Shown piece by piece: positions 52,948-61,923 of a stretch of DNA of 64,000 nt; positions within the stretch are counted from its first letter, which is position 1, and every line of letters starts with the position of its first letter. Origin of the DNA: G963666535 sp963666535. GTDB taxonomy: Bacteria; Bacillota; Clostridia; Oscillospirales; Oscillospiraceae. Where the stretch lies: positions 1,922,001 to 1,986,000 of the forward strand of contig OY762913.1 of assembly GCA_963666535.1 (NCBI GenBank), read 5' to 3'. The notes beneath the pieces are model-generated. The model did no database searches. It was not told where the DNA came from and saw only the letters and a list, made by a program, of their open reading frames with translations. A program made the translations under genes and the position numbers.

Positions 52948-52989
52948 CTGATCAAGAATATGACTCCCTGATGAAAGGAGGACTCCACC

Positions 52990-54321
52990 ATGTCTGCAAC
53001 AGGAATCCTAAACGAACGGCTTGACTTCATCGGCCGTGGAAACGACACTGTGAAATGTGACGCCGACAGCGTATCCGGTGCGGTCAGCCAGCGTGCCTGC
53101 GTTTATTGCGGCGCGCGGGTTGTGCTGAATCCCATTACCGACGCGTTCCATATTGTGCATGGCCCCATTGGCTGTGCCAGCTATACTTGGGATATCCGCG
53201 GCTCCCTCTCCAGCGGGAGCGACCTGTATCGAAACAGTTTTTCCACGGATCTCTCTGAGCGGGACATCGTGTTTGGCGGCGCCGAAAAGCTGTCCCGTGC
53301 CATTGACGAGGTCTGTGAAAAGCACCATCCCAAATTGATTTTCGTCTATTCTACCTGTATCGTCGGCGTCATCGGAGATGATGTTGAGGCCGTGTGCCGC
53401 CAGGCGGAGCAAACGCATAAAATCCGCTGTATTTCCGTCAAATCACCCGGCTTCTCCGGCAATAAGTCCTATGGCTATAAAATGGCTTGCGAGGCCATTC
53501 TGGAGTTAATTCGTCCCCACGCTGACAAGCCCAAAAGAAAGGGCGTCAACATTTTGGGCGACTTTAATCTGGCGGGTGAAATGTGGATCATCCATAATTA
53601 TCTAAGGGAATTGGGTATTCCGGTGATCTCCACCGTGACAGGCGACGCCACTTACGAAAGTCTCACCCAGGCGCCCACCGCAACCTTAAATCTGGTGCAA
53701 TGCGCCGGCTCCATGACTTATTTGGCCAACCAAATGGATGCGGAGTTTGGGATTCCCTTTATCAAAGTTTCCTTTTTTGGGCGGGAGGATACCACCGCTT
53801 CCCTGCTGCGGGTGGCAGAAGCGCTTGGGGATGCGTCCGCCATTGCAAAGGCCAAAGTCTTTTGCGCGGCGCAGGAGGCGAACCTGATCGAGTTTGAGAA
53901 AAAATACCGGCCTAACCTTACGGGTAAGAAAGCCGCCATCTATGTGGGTGGCGGGTTTAAGGCCATTTCTCTGATTCGCCAGTTCAACTCCATGGGAATT
54001 GAAACCGTTGTGGTGGGCACCCAAACCGGCAAGCCGGAGGACTATGAGGTCATCGGCCAGCTGGTGGGCAAAGACTGCATTGTGCTGGATGACGCAAACC
54101 CCGCCGAATTGGAAACCTTTATGAAGGAAAAGGGCGCGAATATTTTGGTGGGCGGGGTCAAAGAGCGTCCGTTGGCCTATAAGCTGGGCGTTGCCTTTTG
54201 TGACCACAACCACGAGCGGAAACACGCGCTGGCAGGCTATGAGGGCGTACGCAACTTTACAGAAGAACTCAATCGCTCCATTAACAGCCCTGTCTGGCGG
54301 TATATGGAGGCGGCTATATGA
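52990..54321 (+). CDS. nifE: FeMo-cofactor scaffold protein NifE
   Basis: NifD-like subunit of the NifEN scaffold on which the NifB-co precursor becomes FeMo-co. The 443-residue protein has the ancestral cysteine motifs RACVYCGARVVLNPI, HGPIGCASYTWDIRG and YSTCIVGVIGDDVEAVC, and NLVQCAGSMTYLANQM at the cofactor site. ADP-like spacing matches NifE, not NifD. GKKAAIYVGGGFKAI lies in the third domain. AGGAGG precedes the start. The stop overlaps nifN:B by four bases (ATGA). Confidence 0.96.
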   Translation: MSATGILNERLDFIGRGNDTVKCDADSVSGAVSQRACVYCGARVVLNPITDAFHIVHGPIGCASYTWDIRGSLSSGSDLYRNSFSTDLSERDIVFGGAEKLSRAIDEVCEKHHPKLIFVYSTCIVGVIGDDVEAVCRQAEQTHKIRCISVKSPGFSGNKSYGYKMACEAILELIRPHADKPKRKGVNILGDFNLAGEMWIIHNYLRELGIPVISTVTGDATYESLTQAPTATLNLVQCAGSMTYLANQMDAEFGIPFIKVSFFGREDTTASLLRVAEALGDASAIAKAKVFCAAQEANLIEFEKKYRPNLTGKKAAIYVGGGFKAISLIRQFNSMGIETVVVGTQTGKPEDYEVIGQLVGKDCIVLDDANPAELETFMKEKGANILVGGVKERPLAYKLGVAFCDHNHERKHALAGYEGVRNFTEELNRSINSPVWRYMEAAI

Positions 54322-56993
54322 GTAAGCACTTAGTCAATTTAAATGTAAACCCATGTAAGATGTGCATGCCCATGGGGTCTTCAACCGCCTTTTATGGCAT
54401 TGCAAAGTGCATGACCATCCTGCATGGCTCCCAGGGCTGCGCCACCTACATCCGCCGCCATATGGCAACCCATTATAACGAACCTGTAGACATTGCCTCT
54501 ACCTCCCTCACCGAGCAGGGCACCATTTTTGGCGGGGAAAAGAACCTTTTAAAGGGCTTGACCAATGTAGTAAAGCTGTATCAGCCGGAGGTCATTGGTG
54601 TTGCTACCACCTGTCTGGCAGAAACCATTGGCGAGGACGTGGAGCGCATCATCGCAACCTTCCACGAACAAAACCCGGATCTGGACGTGACCATTATCCC
54701 AGTGGCATCCGCAGGCTATGGCGGCACCCAGTATGAAGGCTTTTTCCACGCGCTTTACGCCGTCGTCTCCCATGTCAAGATGGACGCCACCCCTCATGAG
54801 GGGATCAATGTGATCACCGGGATCCTCTCTCCCGCCGACACCCGTGCCTTAAAAGCCCTGCTGGACAGCACCGGACTTGTCTACACCCTGTTCCCCGACT
54901 TGTCCGACAATCTGGATGGCGCGCATAATCCCAACTACGACCGCCTGCCTTCCGGCGGCACCACGCTGGAGGCCATCTCCAAAATGGCGGGCGCCCGCTG
55001 CACGCTAGAGCTAACGACCTTTGCGGTGGAACAGCTTTCCCCCGCGGAATATTTGGAACAAACCTACGGTGTCCCCTATCAGCGACTTCCCCTTCCCATT
55101 GGTCTGCGCGACACCGACGCACTGATGCACGCACTGAAAGAACTGGGCGGCGAAATCACCCCAGCCGTGCGTGCCGAACGGGGCCGCTATCTGGACGCCA
55201 TGGTGGACTCCCACAAGTACAACGCAGAGGGCCGTGTGGCCATTTTCGGAGAGCCGGACTTTGTCTATTCCATGACCCGTCTGTGCTGCGAAAACGGCAT
55301 TATGCCGGTTCTGGTCGCAACAGGCGCCAAATGTCCCGCACTTTCGGAAAAGGTGACCCCTGACTTGGAACAAGTGGCAAACCTGTTCTTTGTGGATGAA
55401 TTCAAAGTTCTGGACGATGCGGATTTTGACACCATCGAGCGCTACTGCAACCAGCTGGGCGTCAATCTGATGATTGGCTCCTCAGACGGACGCCGCGTGG
55501 CGGAAAAGCTGGCGCTGCCGCTGGTGCGGTGTGCCTTTCCCATCCACGATCATGTGGGTGGGCAGCGGGTGCGCACCATTCTCTACGACGGCGGCATCAC
55601 CCTTCTCGATTCCGCCACCAATCTGCTTCTTTCCCGCAAAGAAGGTGCGTTCCGGGAAAAGATGTATGATGCCTATTATCAAGGCGGAGATTCTGTGGCT
55701 GCGCAGCCGACTTCCGTCGACACCGCAGGCGAAAAAGCCGCGGCGCTTGCCGCGAAAACCGCCTCCCATCCATGCTTCAATGGCTGCGGCAGTGGATATG
55801 CTCGCATGCACTTGCCAGTCGCACCTGCCTGCAATATCCAGTGTAATTATTGCGTGCGCAAATTCGACTGCCCCAACGAAAGCCGTCCCGGCGTAACCAC
55901 CGAAATTCTGTCACCCGAGCAGGCGCGGGACAAATACCTTCTAGTCAAAAGCAAGGTGCCGCATCTCAGTGTTGTTGGAATTGCCGGTCCCGGCGATTCT
56001 CTGGCGGAGTGGCCCAAAACCTCCGCCACGCTCCGCCTGATCCGCGAGGTAGATCCCGATGTCACCTTCTGCCTTTCTACCAACGGTTTAATGCTCCCTG
56101 TCTACGCCGATGAACTGGTGGCTTTGGGTGTCAGTCACGTGACAGTGACTTTAAATGCCGTAGATCCCGCCATCGGTGCAAAAATTTATAAGCACATTCA
56201 CTTTATGGGCGTTACTTATACGGGCGAAACCGCCGCTGCTATTTTAATGGCAAACCAGCTGGCCGGGGTGAAGCGGCTGTGCGATCTGGGCATCATTTGT
56301 AAGGTAAACATTGTAATGCTCAAGGGCATTAACGACAAGCACATCCCCACCGTGGTGGAAACCGTCAAAAAGCTAGGCTGTTACATCACCAACATCATGC
56401 AGATGATTCCCGTGGAAGGCTCGGCCTTTGAGCACATGGAGCTGACCTCCAACAAAGAAATTATGCAGATGCGGAACGACTGCGGCGAAACGATGCTGCA
56501 GATGTACCACTGCCGTCAGTGCCGTGCCGATGCCGTCGGCACCCTGGACAACGATCAATCCTATGAATTCCGTGGCTGCAGCGGCGACCATACTGAGTGC
56601 ACTGCCGCACCGGAGCAGGAATCCAAACCAATTCTCTTTGCCGTGGCCTCTAAGGGTGGTGTGCTGGTAGATCAGCACTTTGGTCAGGCCAACGATTTCT
56701 ACATCTACGAATATCACAAAGGCGCGATTCAATTCCGCGAGCGCCGCTCGGTTTCCAAGTATTGCGACGGCAACGGCTGCGACGGCATGGGGGGCGGACG
56801 GCGTGACACCGAAAAGGCAGGGCGCATCGACGATATTCTCACCACGGTGGGCGATTGCTCGGCTGTTGTTTCCATGCGCATCGGAGATGCGCCCAGGGAA
56901 AAGCTGCAAAACCGCGGCATTCTCACCATTACAACTTACGATCGCATCGAAGATGCGGTAGAAACCGCCGTGCAACAATATCTTGCCGGCTGA
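54318..56993 (+). CDS. nifN-B: NifN-NifB fusion protein (NifN, radical SAM NifB, NifX-like)
   Basis: An 891-residue fusion. Residues ~1-450 are NifN, the NifK-like half of the scaffold (NPCKMCMPMGSSTAFYGI, LHGSQGCATYIRRH, TTCLAETIGED). After a linker, residues ~485-765 are NifB, which makes NifB-co from two [4Fe-4S] clusters and S-adenosylmethionine. Its radical-SAM cysteines are C505, C509 and C512 (CNIQCNYC), with downstream FxGxGDSL-like GIAGPGDSLAEWPKTSATL. Residues ~770-891 are a NifX/NifB-C domain (FAVASKGGVLVDQHFGQAND). This fusion is known in Clostridium pasteurianum. Joining NifN and NifB puts precursor synthesis next to its scaffold. Coupled to nifE. Confidence 0.96.
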   Translation: MSKHLVNLNVNPCKMCMPMGSSTAFYGIAKCMTILHGSQGCATYIRRHMATHYNEPVDIASTSLTEQGTIFGGEKNLLKGLTNVVKLYQPEVIGVATTCLAETIGEDVERIIATFHEQNPDLDVTIIPVASAGYGGTQYEGFFHALYAVVSHVKMDATPHEGINVITGILSPADTRALKALLDSTGLVYTLFPDLSDNLDGAHNPNYDRLPSGGTTLEAISKMAGARCTLELTTFAVEQLSPAEYLEQTYGVPYQRLPLPIGLRDTDALMHALKELGGEITPAVRAERGRYLDAMVDSHKYNAEGRVAIFGEPDFVYSMTRLCCENGIMPVLVATGAKCPALSEKVTPDLEQVANLFFVDEFKVLDDADFDTIERYCNQLGVNLMIGSSDGRRVAEKLALPLVRCAFPIHDHVGGQRVRTILYDGGITLLDSATNLLLSRKEGAFREKMYDAYYQGGDSVAAQPTSVDTAGEKAAALAAKTASHPCFNGCGSGYARMHLPVAPACNIQCNYCVRKFDCPNESRPGVTTEILSPEQARDKYLLVKSKVPHLSVVGIAGPGDSLAEWPKTSATLRLIREVDPDVTFCLSTNGLMLPVYADELVALGVSHVTVTLNAVDPAIGAKIYKHIHFMGVTYTGETAAAILMANQLAGVKRLCDLGIICKVNIVMLKGINDKHIPTVVETVKKLGCYITNIMQMIPVEGSAFEHMELTSNKEIMQMRNDCGETMLQMYHCRQCRADAVGTLDNDQSYEFRGCSGDHTECTAAPEQESKPILFAVASKGGVLVDQHFGQANDFYIYEYHKGAIQFRERRSVSKYCDGNGCDGMGGGRRDTEKAGRIDDILTTVGDCSAVVSMRIGDAPREKLQNRGILTITTYDRIEDAVETAVQQYLAG

Positions 56994-57010
56994 TAGGAGG
57001 AAATCATATT

Positions 57011-57319
57011 ATGGTAGTCCCTAAGTATCATGTATTTCTATGTACCAGCTGCCGATTGAACGGCGAGCCAAAGGGCACCTGTTCCCAAAAAGGCAGCAAT
57101 CAACTGGTCGCGCGCCTGATGGAGGAAATTGAAGATCGGGACCTCTCCGGGGCCGTCATGGTGACGAACACCGGCTGTTTTGGCATTTGCTCCCGTGGCC
57201 CGGTTATGGTCGTGTATCCGGAAGGAATCTGGTACGGGAACCTCACCTCGGATGACATCGAGACCATCGTGGAAGAGCATTTTGAAGGCGGAACGCCCGT
57301 AGAAGCGCTCCGCATTTAA
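57011..57319 (+). CDS. Thioredoxin-like [2Fe-2S] ferredoxin
   Basis: A 102-residue electron carrier of the thioredoxin-fold [2Fe-2S] family, known beside clostridial and azotobacter nif genes. It begins MVVPKYHVFLCTSCRLNGEP, with cluster ligands C11/C14 and a later C-x3-C pair in TNTGCFGICSRGPVM (about residues 54-58), then VVYPEGIWYGN. The start is the ATG at 57011 after TAGGAGG; the longer frame begins inside nifN:B. It sits 17 bp after nifN:B in the operon. It probably donates electrons during cofactor assembly or to NifH; that is inference. Confidence 0.92.
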   Translation: MVVPKYHVFLCTSCRLNGEPKGTCSQKGSNQLVARLMEEIEDRDLSGAVMVTNTGCFGICSRGPVMVVYPEGIWYGNLTSDDIETIVEEHFEGGTPVEALRI

Positions 57320-57419
57320 TATTACTTTCTCCTTTCTTTCTTGATCAGCGGTTCAGGGACAGCGCCCATCGGGTGCTGCCCCTGCGCTGCATGGTTACTT
57401 CAAACAGGAGATGACGCAT

Positions 57420-58376
57420 ATGATTAAGCTCACCGACAAAACGTTAACTGTCCTGGACACCACTTGCTGTCCCCTTGCTGTTTTGGAGGAATTTTACGAG
57501 CTGCTGCTCCAAATTGGGGTAGATTTTATTGAAATGGATTGGGTCACAGCGCAGCGGCTTGATTCCGTCTTGGTGGCAGAGCGCACTGTTTTGCGGCTTG
57601 ACGACCCCGCACAGCTCACCCCCGGATTTTCCCGCCGGGTGTGCCATATCACTGATTTGCCGGTTCTTACCCCGCTGGTTCATGAAATTCAAATCAATGA
57701 TGTGCGAGAAATCAGAATGCTCGGCCGCTATCAGGGCTATGGAAAAGTACGCATCACAGGGTTAAGCGACCTGATGCTGCATGATTTTCAAAACGCCTTT
57801 CATCAAATCCGCACGCGTTTGACGATCCCGCTGGAGCTTTGCCCCAGTCATAACCACGGCTGTGCCGGGGCCATTTTGACCGAGTGGCTCATGGACGGGG
57901 GATTCGGCGTGGGTACCTTTATGGGTGTGGGCGGTTTTGCGCCGCTGGAGGAGGTCATCATGGCACTGCGTGTTGCAAAACGGCACAAACCAAGTCTGGA
58001 TCTTTCTATGCTCCCCCGCCTGTGTGCGCTGTTTACCGCGCTTTCCAGTATTCCCGTCCCTTCCCACAAAGCGGTGATTGGTCGTTCTATTTTCGAGGTG
58101 GAATCAGGAATTCACGTGGATGGCATTTTGAAAAACGCCTCCAACTATGAGCCCTTTCCTCCCGAGGTGGTCGGCGCACAGCGCCGGATTATCATTGGAA
58201 AGCATTCGGGCCTGACCAGTCTGCGCCACTGTCTGTCTGAGCTGGGATACATTCTCCCGGAGGAGGCGCTGCCGCAGCTGCTGAAGTCAGTACGTTGTCA
58301 GGCGGTTTCCCTTTCCCGCTCACTTACCCATGCCGAGGTGCTTGCCGCCGCAAAGAAAGTGCAGATGACGCTATGA
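57420..58376 (+). CDS. nifV-omega: Homocitrate synthase, omega subunit
   Basis: Homocitrate, an organic ligand of FeMo-co, is made from 2-oxoglutarate and acetyl-CoA. Here the enzyme is split. This 318-residue subunit has a barrel-like domain whose usual DTTLRDGEQ is degenerate (LDTTCCPLAVL), and retains the C-terminal regions of the family: CPSHNHGCAGA, ESGIHVDGILKNASNYEPF and GKHSGLTSLRH. The ATG at 57420 is nine bases after AGGAG; the one at 57411 touches that site. The ATGA overlap couples it to the alpha gene. C. pasteurianum has the same omega-alpha order. Confidence 0.93.
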   Translation: MIKLTDKTLTVLDTTCCPLAVLEEFYELLLQIGVDFIEMDWVTAQRLDSVLVAERTVLRLDDPAQLTPGFSRRVCHITDLPVLTPLVHEIQINDVREIRMLGRYQGYGKVRITGLSDLMLHDFQNAFHQIRTRLTIPLELCPSHNHGCAGAILTEWLMDGGFGVGTFMGVGGFAPLEEVIMALRVAKRHKPSLDLSMLPRLCALFTALSSIPVPSHKAVIGRSIFEVESGIHVDGILKNASNYEPFPPEVVGAQRRIIIGKHSGLTSLRHCLSELGYILPEEALPQLLKSVRCQAVSLSRSLTHAEVLAAAKKVQMTL

Positions 58377-59170
58377 AACAGACTATTTATCTAATCGACA
58401 CCACGCTCCGGGATGGCGAACAGCGTCCCGGCTGTGCGTTTTCCTCCGAACAAAAAATCCGGATGGCCCGGCTGCTTGACCGCGCCGGGATCCACCAAAT
58501 TGACGCCGGCACCCCCGCCATGAGCTGTGAGGAGCGCGCATGCATTGCGGCAATCCAAGCAAGCCGCATCCGAGCAACCATTTCTGTGTGGAGCCGCATG
58601 GACGAAAAGGATCTTCAGGATGCCATGAGCTGTCATCCTGATATGATTCACATTTCTGCGCCGGTCTCCTATGTTCACATTTACTCCAAGCTTCGGAAAA
58701 ACAAAACCTGGCTACAAAAGCAGCTCCTCAGCTGCGTGGAATTGGCGCAGCAAAAGGGGTTTGCCGTGACGGTTGGATTTGAGGACGCCTCACGAGCCGA
58801 CATTACCTTTATGTCCGCTCTTGCGGCGCAGCTCCAAGAACAGGGCGTGCTTCGCGTCCAGTTTTCCGACACCGTTGGCGTAATGACGCCCCAACGCACC
58901 TATGAATGCATCACCGAACTGATTGGCAGAGGAAGCCCTCCGGTTAGCTTTCACGGTCACAATGACCTGGGCATGGCGGTGGCAAACTCCATTGCCGCTA
59001 TGCGGGCAGGCGCTGTTGCCATCGAAACCACATTGCTGGGGCTTGGTGAACGGGCCGGGAATTGCAATATGGAAACACTGATTCGCGCTGCTGGTCGCAC
59101 ATATGAGCTGCGCCCCACGCTGCGAGATGCAGAAATACTGTCCAGAAAGGCACGGGAGATCCTTTTTTAG
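58373..59170 (+). CDS. nifV-alpha: Homocitrate synthase, alpha (catalytic) subunit
   Basis: Catalytic half of the split NifV, 265 residues of TIM barrel only. It starts MKQTIYLIDTTLRDGEQRPG with the divalent-metal aspartate, shows HISAPVSYVHIYSKL and FEDASRADITF, and the metal histidines in FHGHNDLGMAVANS. The end keeps LLGLGERAGNCNMETL, after which the usual C-terminal domain is missing because it is supplied by the omega subunit. The last codons lie in a hairpin (59152-59180). IS copy B is inserted 24 bp after the stop. Confidence 0.94.
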   Translation: MKQTIYLIDTTLRDGEQRPGCAFSSEQKIRMARLLDRAGIHQIDAGTPAMSCEERACIAAIQASRIRATISVWSRMDEKDLQDAMSCHPDMIHISAPVSYVHIYSKLRKNKTWLQKQLLSCVELAQQKGFAVTVGFEDASRADITFMSALAAQLQEQGVLRVQFSDTVGVMTPQRTYECITELIGRGSPPVSFHGHNDLGMAVANSIAAMRAGAVAIETTLLGLGERAGNCNMETLIRAAGRTYELRPTLRDAEILSRKAREILF

Positions 59171-59180
59171 GATCTCCCGT
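59152..59180 (+). terminator. Hairpin at the end of nifV-alpha
   Basis: Stem ACGGGAGATCCT / AGGATCTCCCGT with loop TTTTT, overlapping the stop codon. No T-run follows, so it is a weak terminator or a message-stabilising end of the nif operon. Confidence 0.5.
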
Positions 59181-59202
59181 AATCTTACAATGGGCCTCAA
59201 TG

Positions 59203-60715
59203 GGCACGTCGGAAAATTTTGTGTAATTGTAAAATCCCTTGATCAAGAATTTTAGCTTGTATCTGTGGGTTTGCTCTTGCAAATCAAGACTGTGGATTTT
59301 GCCTTCACTGCCCGTTTCCCCGGGAGCGGACACGGTATGCGCGCTTTGCGTGAATGCCGCGTCCGCCCAGGGGAACTCTATTTCAAGGTAAAATCAGACT
59401 GCGGCTCGCTCAGAAAACATCAGGTTGAGCTGGCTTAATACCATATCCCAGTTTCGACATCTGGACGTCCAGTGTTCGACAATTTTTTTAGATGCCAGAT
59501 ACAGCATCTTGCCCAGGGAGTCATCGCTGGTAAAGCTGGGTTTATTTTTGGTGATTTGCCGAAACTGGCGGTTAAGACCCTCAATGATGTTTGTCGTGTA
59601 TATGATGCGCCGGATTTCGGCGGGGTATGCGAAAAAGGTGCTCAGAATGTCCCAGTTTTCTTCCCAGCTCTTGACGCAGGAGGGATACTGTTTACCCCAC
59701 TTTTCACGGAATGCCATCAAATGCTCCAACGCTTCGTCTTCCGTGACGGCTTTATAGACCAGTTTCAAATCAGCCATGAGCGCCTTGATATCCTTGTAGC
59801 TCACATAGCGGGTGGAGCTGCGGATCTGATGGATGATGCAGCGTTGGATTTGCGCTTGGGGGTAAACGGCATTGATGGCCTCGCAGAAGCCCTTCAGCCC
59901 GTCCACACAGAACAGATAAACATCCAAAACACCCCTGCTTTTGAGGTCATTCAACACAGAAAGCCAAAACTTGCTGCTCTCATGTTCCCCGATCCAAACG
60001 CCAAGAATGTCCTTTCTGCCATCCATGGTGATGCCAAGTACCACATAGGAAGCCTTGGTGACATACTGGTGATTTTCCTTGACCTTGTAATGAATAGCGT
60101 CCAAAAATACAAATGGATAGACGGGTTCCAACGGTCTGTTCTGCCATGCCGAAACCTCCGGCATGATTTTCTCGCTGATCTTACTCACTAGCTCTGGGGA
60201 GATTTCCACATCATAAAGGCTCTTAATCTGCTCCGCTATATCCCGCTGACTCATGCCACAGGCATACAGGGAAAGAATCTTTTCCTCCATGCCGTCGGCG
60301 TTTCGGCTGTATCTTTCGATGATTTGAGGCTCATATTTTCCGTTGCGATCCCGGGGCACCTTGATCTCCACCTCGCCCAATTGCGTCTTGACTGTCTTTT
60401 GCGAATACCCATTTCGGTAATTCTTAGCTTCCGGTTCGACAGCGGTTTGCGACGCTCTTTCGCTTTTTTCGTAGCCCAGCTCCGAGTCCAGCTCGCTTTC
60501 CATGACCTGCTGAAGTACGTCACGAAACATTTCCTTCATGGCCCCCATAATCTCCATGGTACTGCTAAACTTTTGGCTGTTCACGTATTCTCGCATCAGT
60601 TCTGCCGGTGCTTCCTTCATAAAAAACATCCTTTCAGTGTTGAATTGTTATTGCTCCAATTCTTGACCAAAAGGATGTCTCTCATTCACTTTTACACAAA
60701 ATTTTTCGGGGTCTC
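59203..60715 (-). mobile_element. IS256-family insertion sequence, copy B (8-bp target duplication)
   Basis: A 1,513-bp element, nearly identical to copy A, with the same imperfect inverted ends. It is flanked by the perfect direct repeat CCTCAATG (59195-59202 and 60716-60723), the 8-bp target duplication usual for IS256-type elements. A recent, intact insertion between nifV-alpha and greA. Confidence 0.96.
59394..60629 (-). CDS. IS256-family (Mutator type) transposase, copy B
   Basis: The same 411-residue DDE transposase as in copy A, with one residue change (TSDDSLGKM here). The catalytic aspartates (FLDAIHYKVKE, CVDGLKGFCEAI) and the C/H pair (QRCIIHQIR) are present, and the frame is intact. 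Read toward nifV. The few differences between the copies (59513, 60285 and an extra G near 59268) indicate recent duplication. Confidence 0.96.
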   Translation of the reverse strand: MFFMKEAPAELMREYVNSQKFSSTMEIMGAMKEMFRDVLQQVMESELDSELGYEKSERASQTAVEPEAKNYRNGYSQKTVKTQLGEVEIKVPRDRNGKYEPQIIERYSRNADGMEEKILSLYACGMSQRDIAEQIKSLYDVEISPELVSKISEKIMPEVSAWQNRPLEPVYPFVFLDAIHYKVKENHQYVTKASYVVLGITMDGRKDILGVWIGEHESSKFWLSVLNDLKSRGVLDVYLFCVDGLKGFCEAINAVYPQAQIQRCIIHQIRSSTRYVSYKDIKALMADLKLVYKAVTEDEALEHLMAFREKWGKQYPSCVKSWEENWDILSTFFAYPAEIRRIIYTTNIIEGLNRQFRQITKNKPSFTSDDSLGKMLYLASKKIVEHWTSRCRNWDMVLSQLNLMFSERAAV

Positions 60716-60780
60716 CCTCAATGCTTTGGATAAGATGCTATCTCCAATCGTCGAGACAAAACACATGCTATGCATGATCC

Positions 60781-61284
60781 TCAGTACATGCTTATTGGCA
60801 GCGACTCATCGTCTTTCCCCTTTTCGACCGAGTGAATCACAATATAGTAGCTGTAGCTCGGGTTTACTTCAACACAAACCCGATCTCCGACTTTATGCCC
60901 CATCAACGCCTTACCCACTGGCGATTCTTTGCTGATCAGGCCCTTCAAAGCATTTTGGCGCAGGGTCGTAACGATTTGAATGATTTGGGTCTCATCATCC
61001 TCTTCAACATATAGCTCCACGGTATCGAACAGGCCGATTTCTCCTGGCTTTGACTGTCCGGATATAACCTGCGCTGTTTTTATCATTCCCTCTAAATACC
61101 GAACACGGCTGTCATTTCTGTTTTTCTCACGCTTTGCTGCCTTATACTCAAAATTTTCGCTTAGATCACCAAATTCTCTCGCGGTTTTCACATCTTCAAT
61201 AAACTGCGGACGGAGGAATTTGATCCGATAGTCAATTTCCTCCTGCATTTTAGCAATGTCAACCGCCGTTAGTTCATCGTGCAT
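60781..61284 (-). CDS. greA: GreA/GreB-type transcription elongation factor
   Basis: Rescues backtracked RNA polymerase by inducing transcript cleavage. A 167-residue protein with the N-terminal coiled coil (residues ~10-80), carrying the tip motif FGDLSENFEYKAAKREKNRN with the acidic residues that enter the polymerase channel, and the C-terminal FKBP-like domain with ISKESPVGKALMGHKVGDRV. The start is the ATG at 61284 (MHDELTAVD) after GAGGG; seven more codons upstream are open but lack a site. Slightly longer in the C-terminal part than E. coli GreA. IS copy B ends 66 bp beyond its stop. Confidence 0.9.
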   Translation of the reverse strand: MHDELTAVDIAKMQEEIDYRIKFLRPQFIEDVKTAREFGDLSENFEYKAAKREKNRNDSRVRYLEGMIKTAQVISGQSKPGEIGLFDTVELYVEEDDETQIIQIVTTLRQNALKGLISKESPVGKALMGHKVGDRVCVEVNPSYSYYIVIHSVEKGKDDESLPISMY

Positions 61285-61318
61285 TATTTCCCTCTTTTCC
61301 ATCACGCCGAAATCGCAC

Positions 61319-61666
61319 TCACCGCATGTACTCGTTGGCGATTACGGCCTGCGCCATCTGGTAGTCATTCTTGTGCACATAGAATATAGATTCATGTGCA
61401 ATGGCCATGCTTCCTCCCATGGGTCCCATCCTTGCCCGAGAACTGCTTCCACATATGAATTTTATGGTATAATCAATTTTTTGCGCGCTCAAAAGATTTC
61501 TGATTCTGGACTGCTCCTCCATGGAAAATGTAATCGTTAATTCTTTTCGGTTAAATATCGTAATCACACCAGTTTGTCTCCTTTGCCGAGCGGATTGATA
61601 TTCGTTCTCTTCTTGTATTTCTTCTGCAATTGCATGTATGGCCTGCGTCACTTTAATCTTTTTCAT
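61319..61666 (-). CDS. Small protein of unknown function
   Basis: A 115-residue soluble protein. It starts MKKIKVTQAIHAIAEEIQEE, goes on with a strand TGVITIFNRKELTITFSMEE, a LLSAQKIDYTIKFICG segment and a short GPMGGSM loop, and ends FYVHKNDYQMAQAVI. The C-terminal part loosely resembles the DUF2007 signal-transducing fold (ligand-loop, then YVxxxDYexA), a weak similarity by eye. The start is uncertain because the ribosome site is poor (AGAAG); the upstream frame is open for 21 further codons. Lies 34 bp upstream of greA and may be co-transcribed. Confidence 0.55.
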   Translation of the reverse strand: MKKIKVTQAIHAIAEEIQEENEYQSARQRRQTGVITIFNRKELTITFSMEEQSRIRNLLSAQKIDYTIKFICGSSSRARMGPMGGSMAIAHESIFYVHKNDYQMAQAVIANEYMR

Positions 61667-61765
61667 TATATGGCATTTTCTTCTATTCTGCAACATTTTG
61701 TATCGCATGACCCATAAAGGCACCCCCATGGGCTAGGTACCGAATTGATCTTTATATGTGAAAAG

Positions 61766-61792
61766 AGCGATCCCCAAAAGGATCGCTTTTTC
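61766..61792 (+). terminator. Hairpin between the unknown gene and the CoA-disulfide reductase
   Basis: Stem AGCGATCC / GGATCGCT with loop CCAAAA and a T-run on the plus strand; on the minus strand it follows the reductase gene (stop at 61924) by about 130 bp. Confidence 0.6.
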
Positions 61793-61923
61793 GAACTATA
61801 ATGTTTCTTAATTTCTAATCAGCACGCTGGAAAATACCCATGATTTCTTCTCTGCTTCTTTTCTTAGACACATAAAATCACAGGGCATCTTGGGTCATTC
61901 TCTGTCAGGACTTATTCTCTGTT

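Noticed and set aside
35734..60715. A composite transposon made by the two direct IS256-type copies carrying nad, gdhA and nif
   Set aside because: Copy B has its own matching 8-bp duplication on both sides, and the outer flanks (CTTTGTTG left of A, CCTCAATG right of B) do not match, so the block was not inserted as one unit by these copies.
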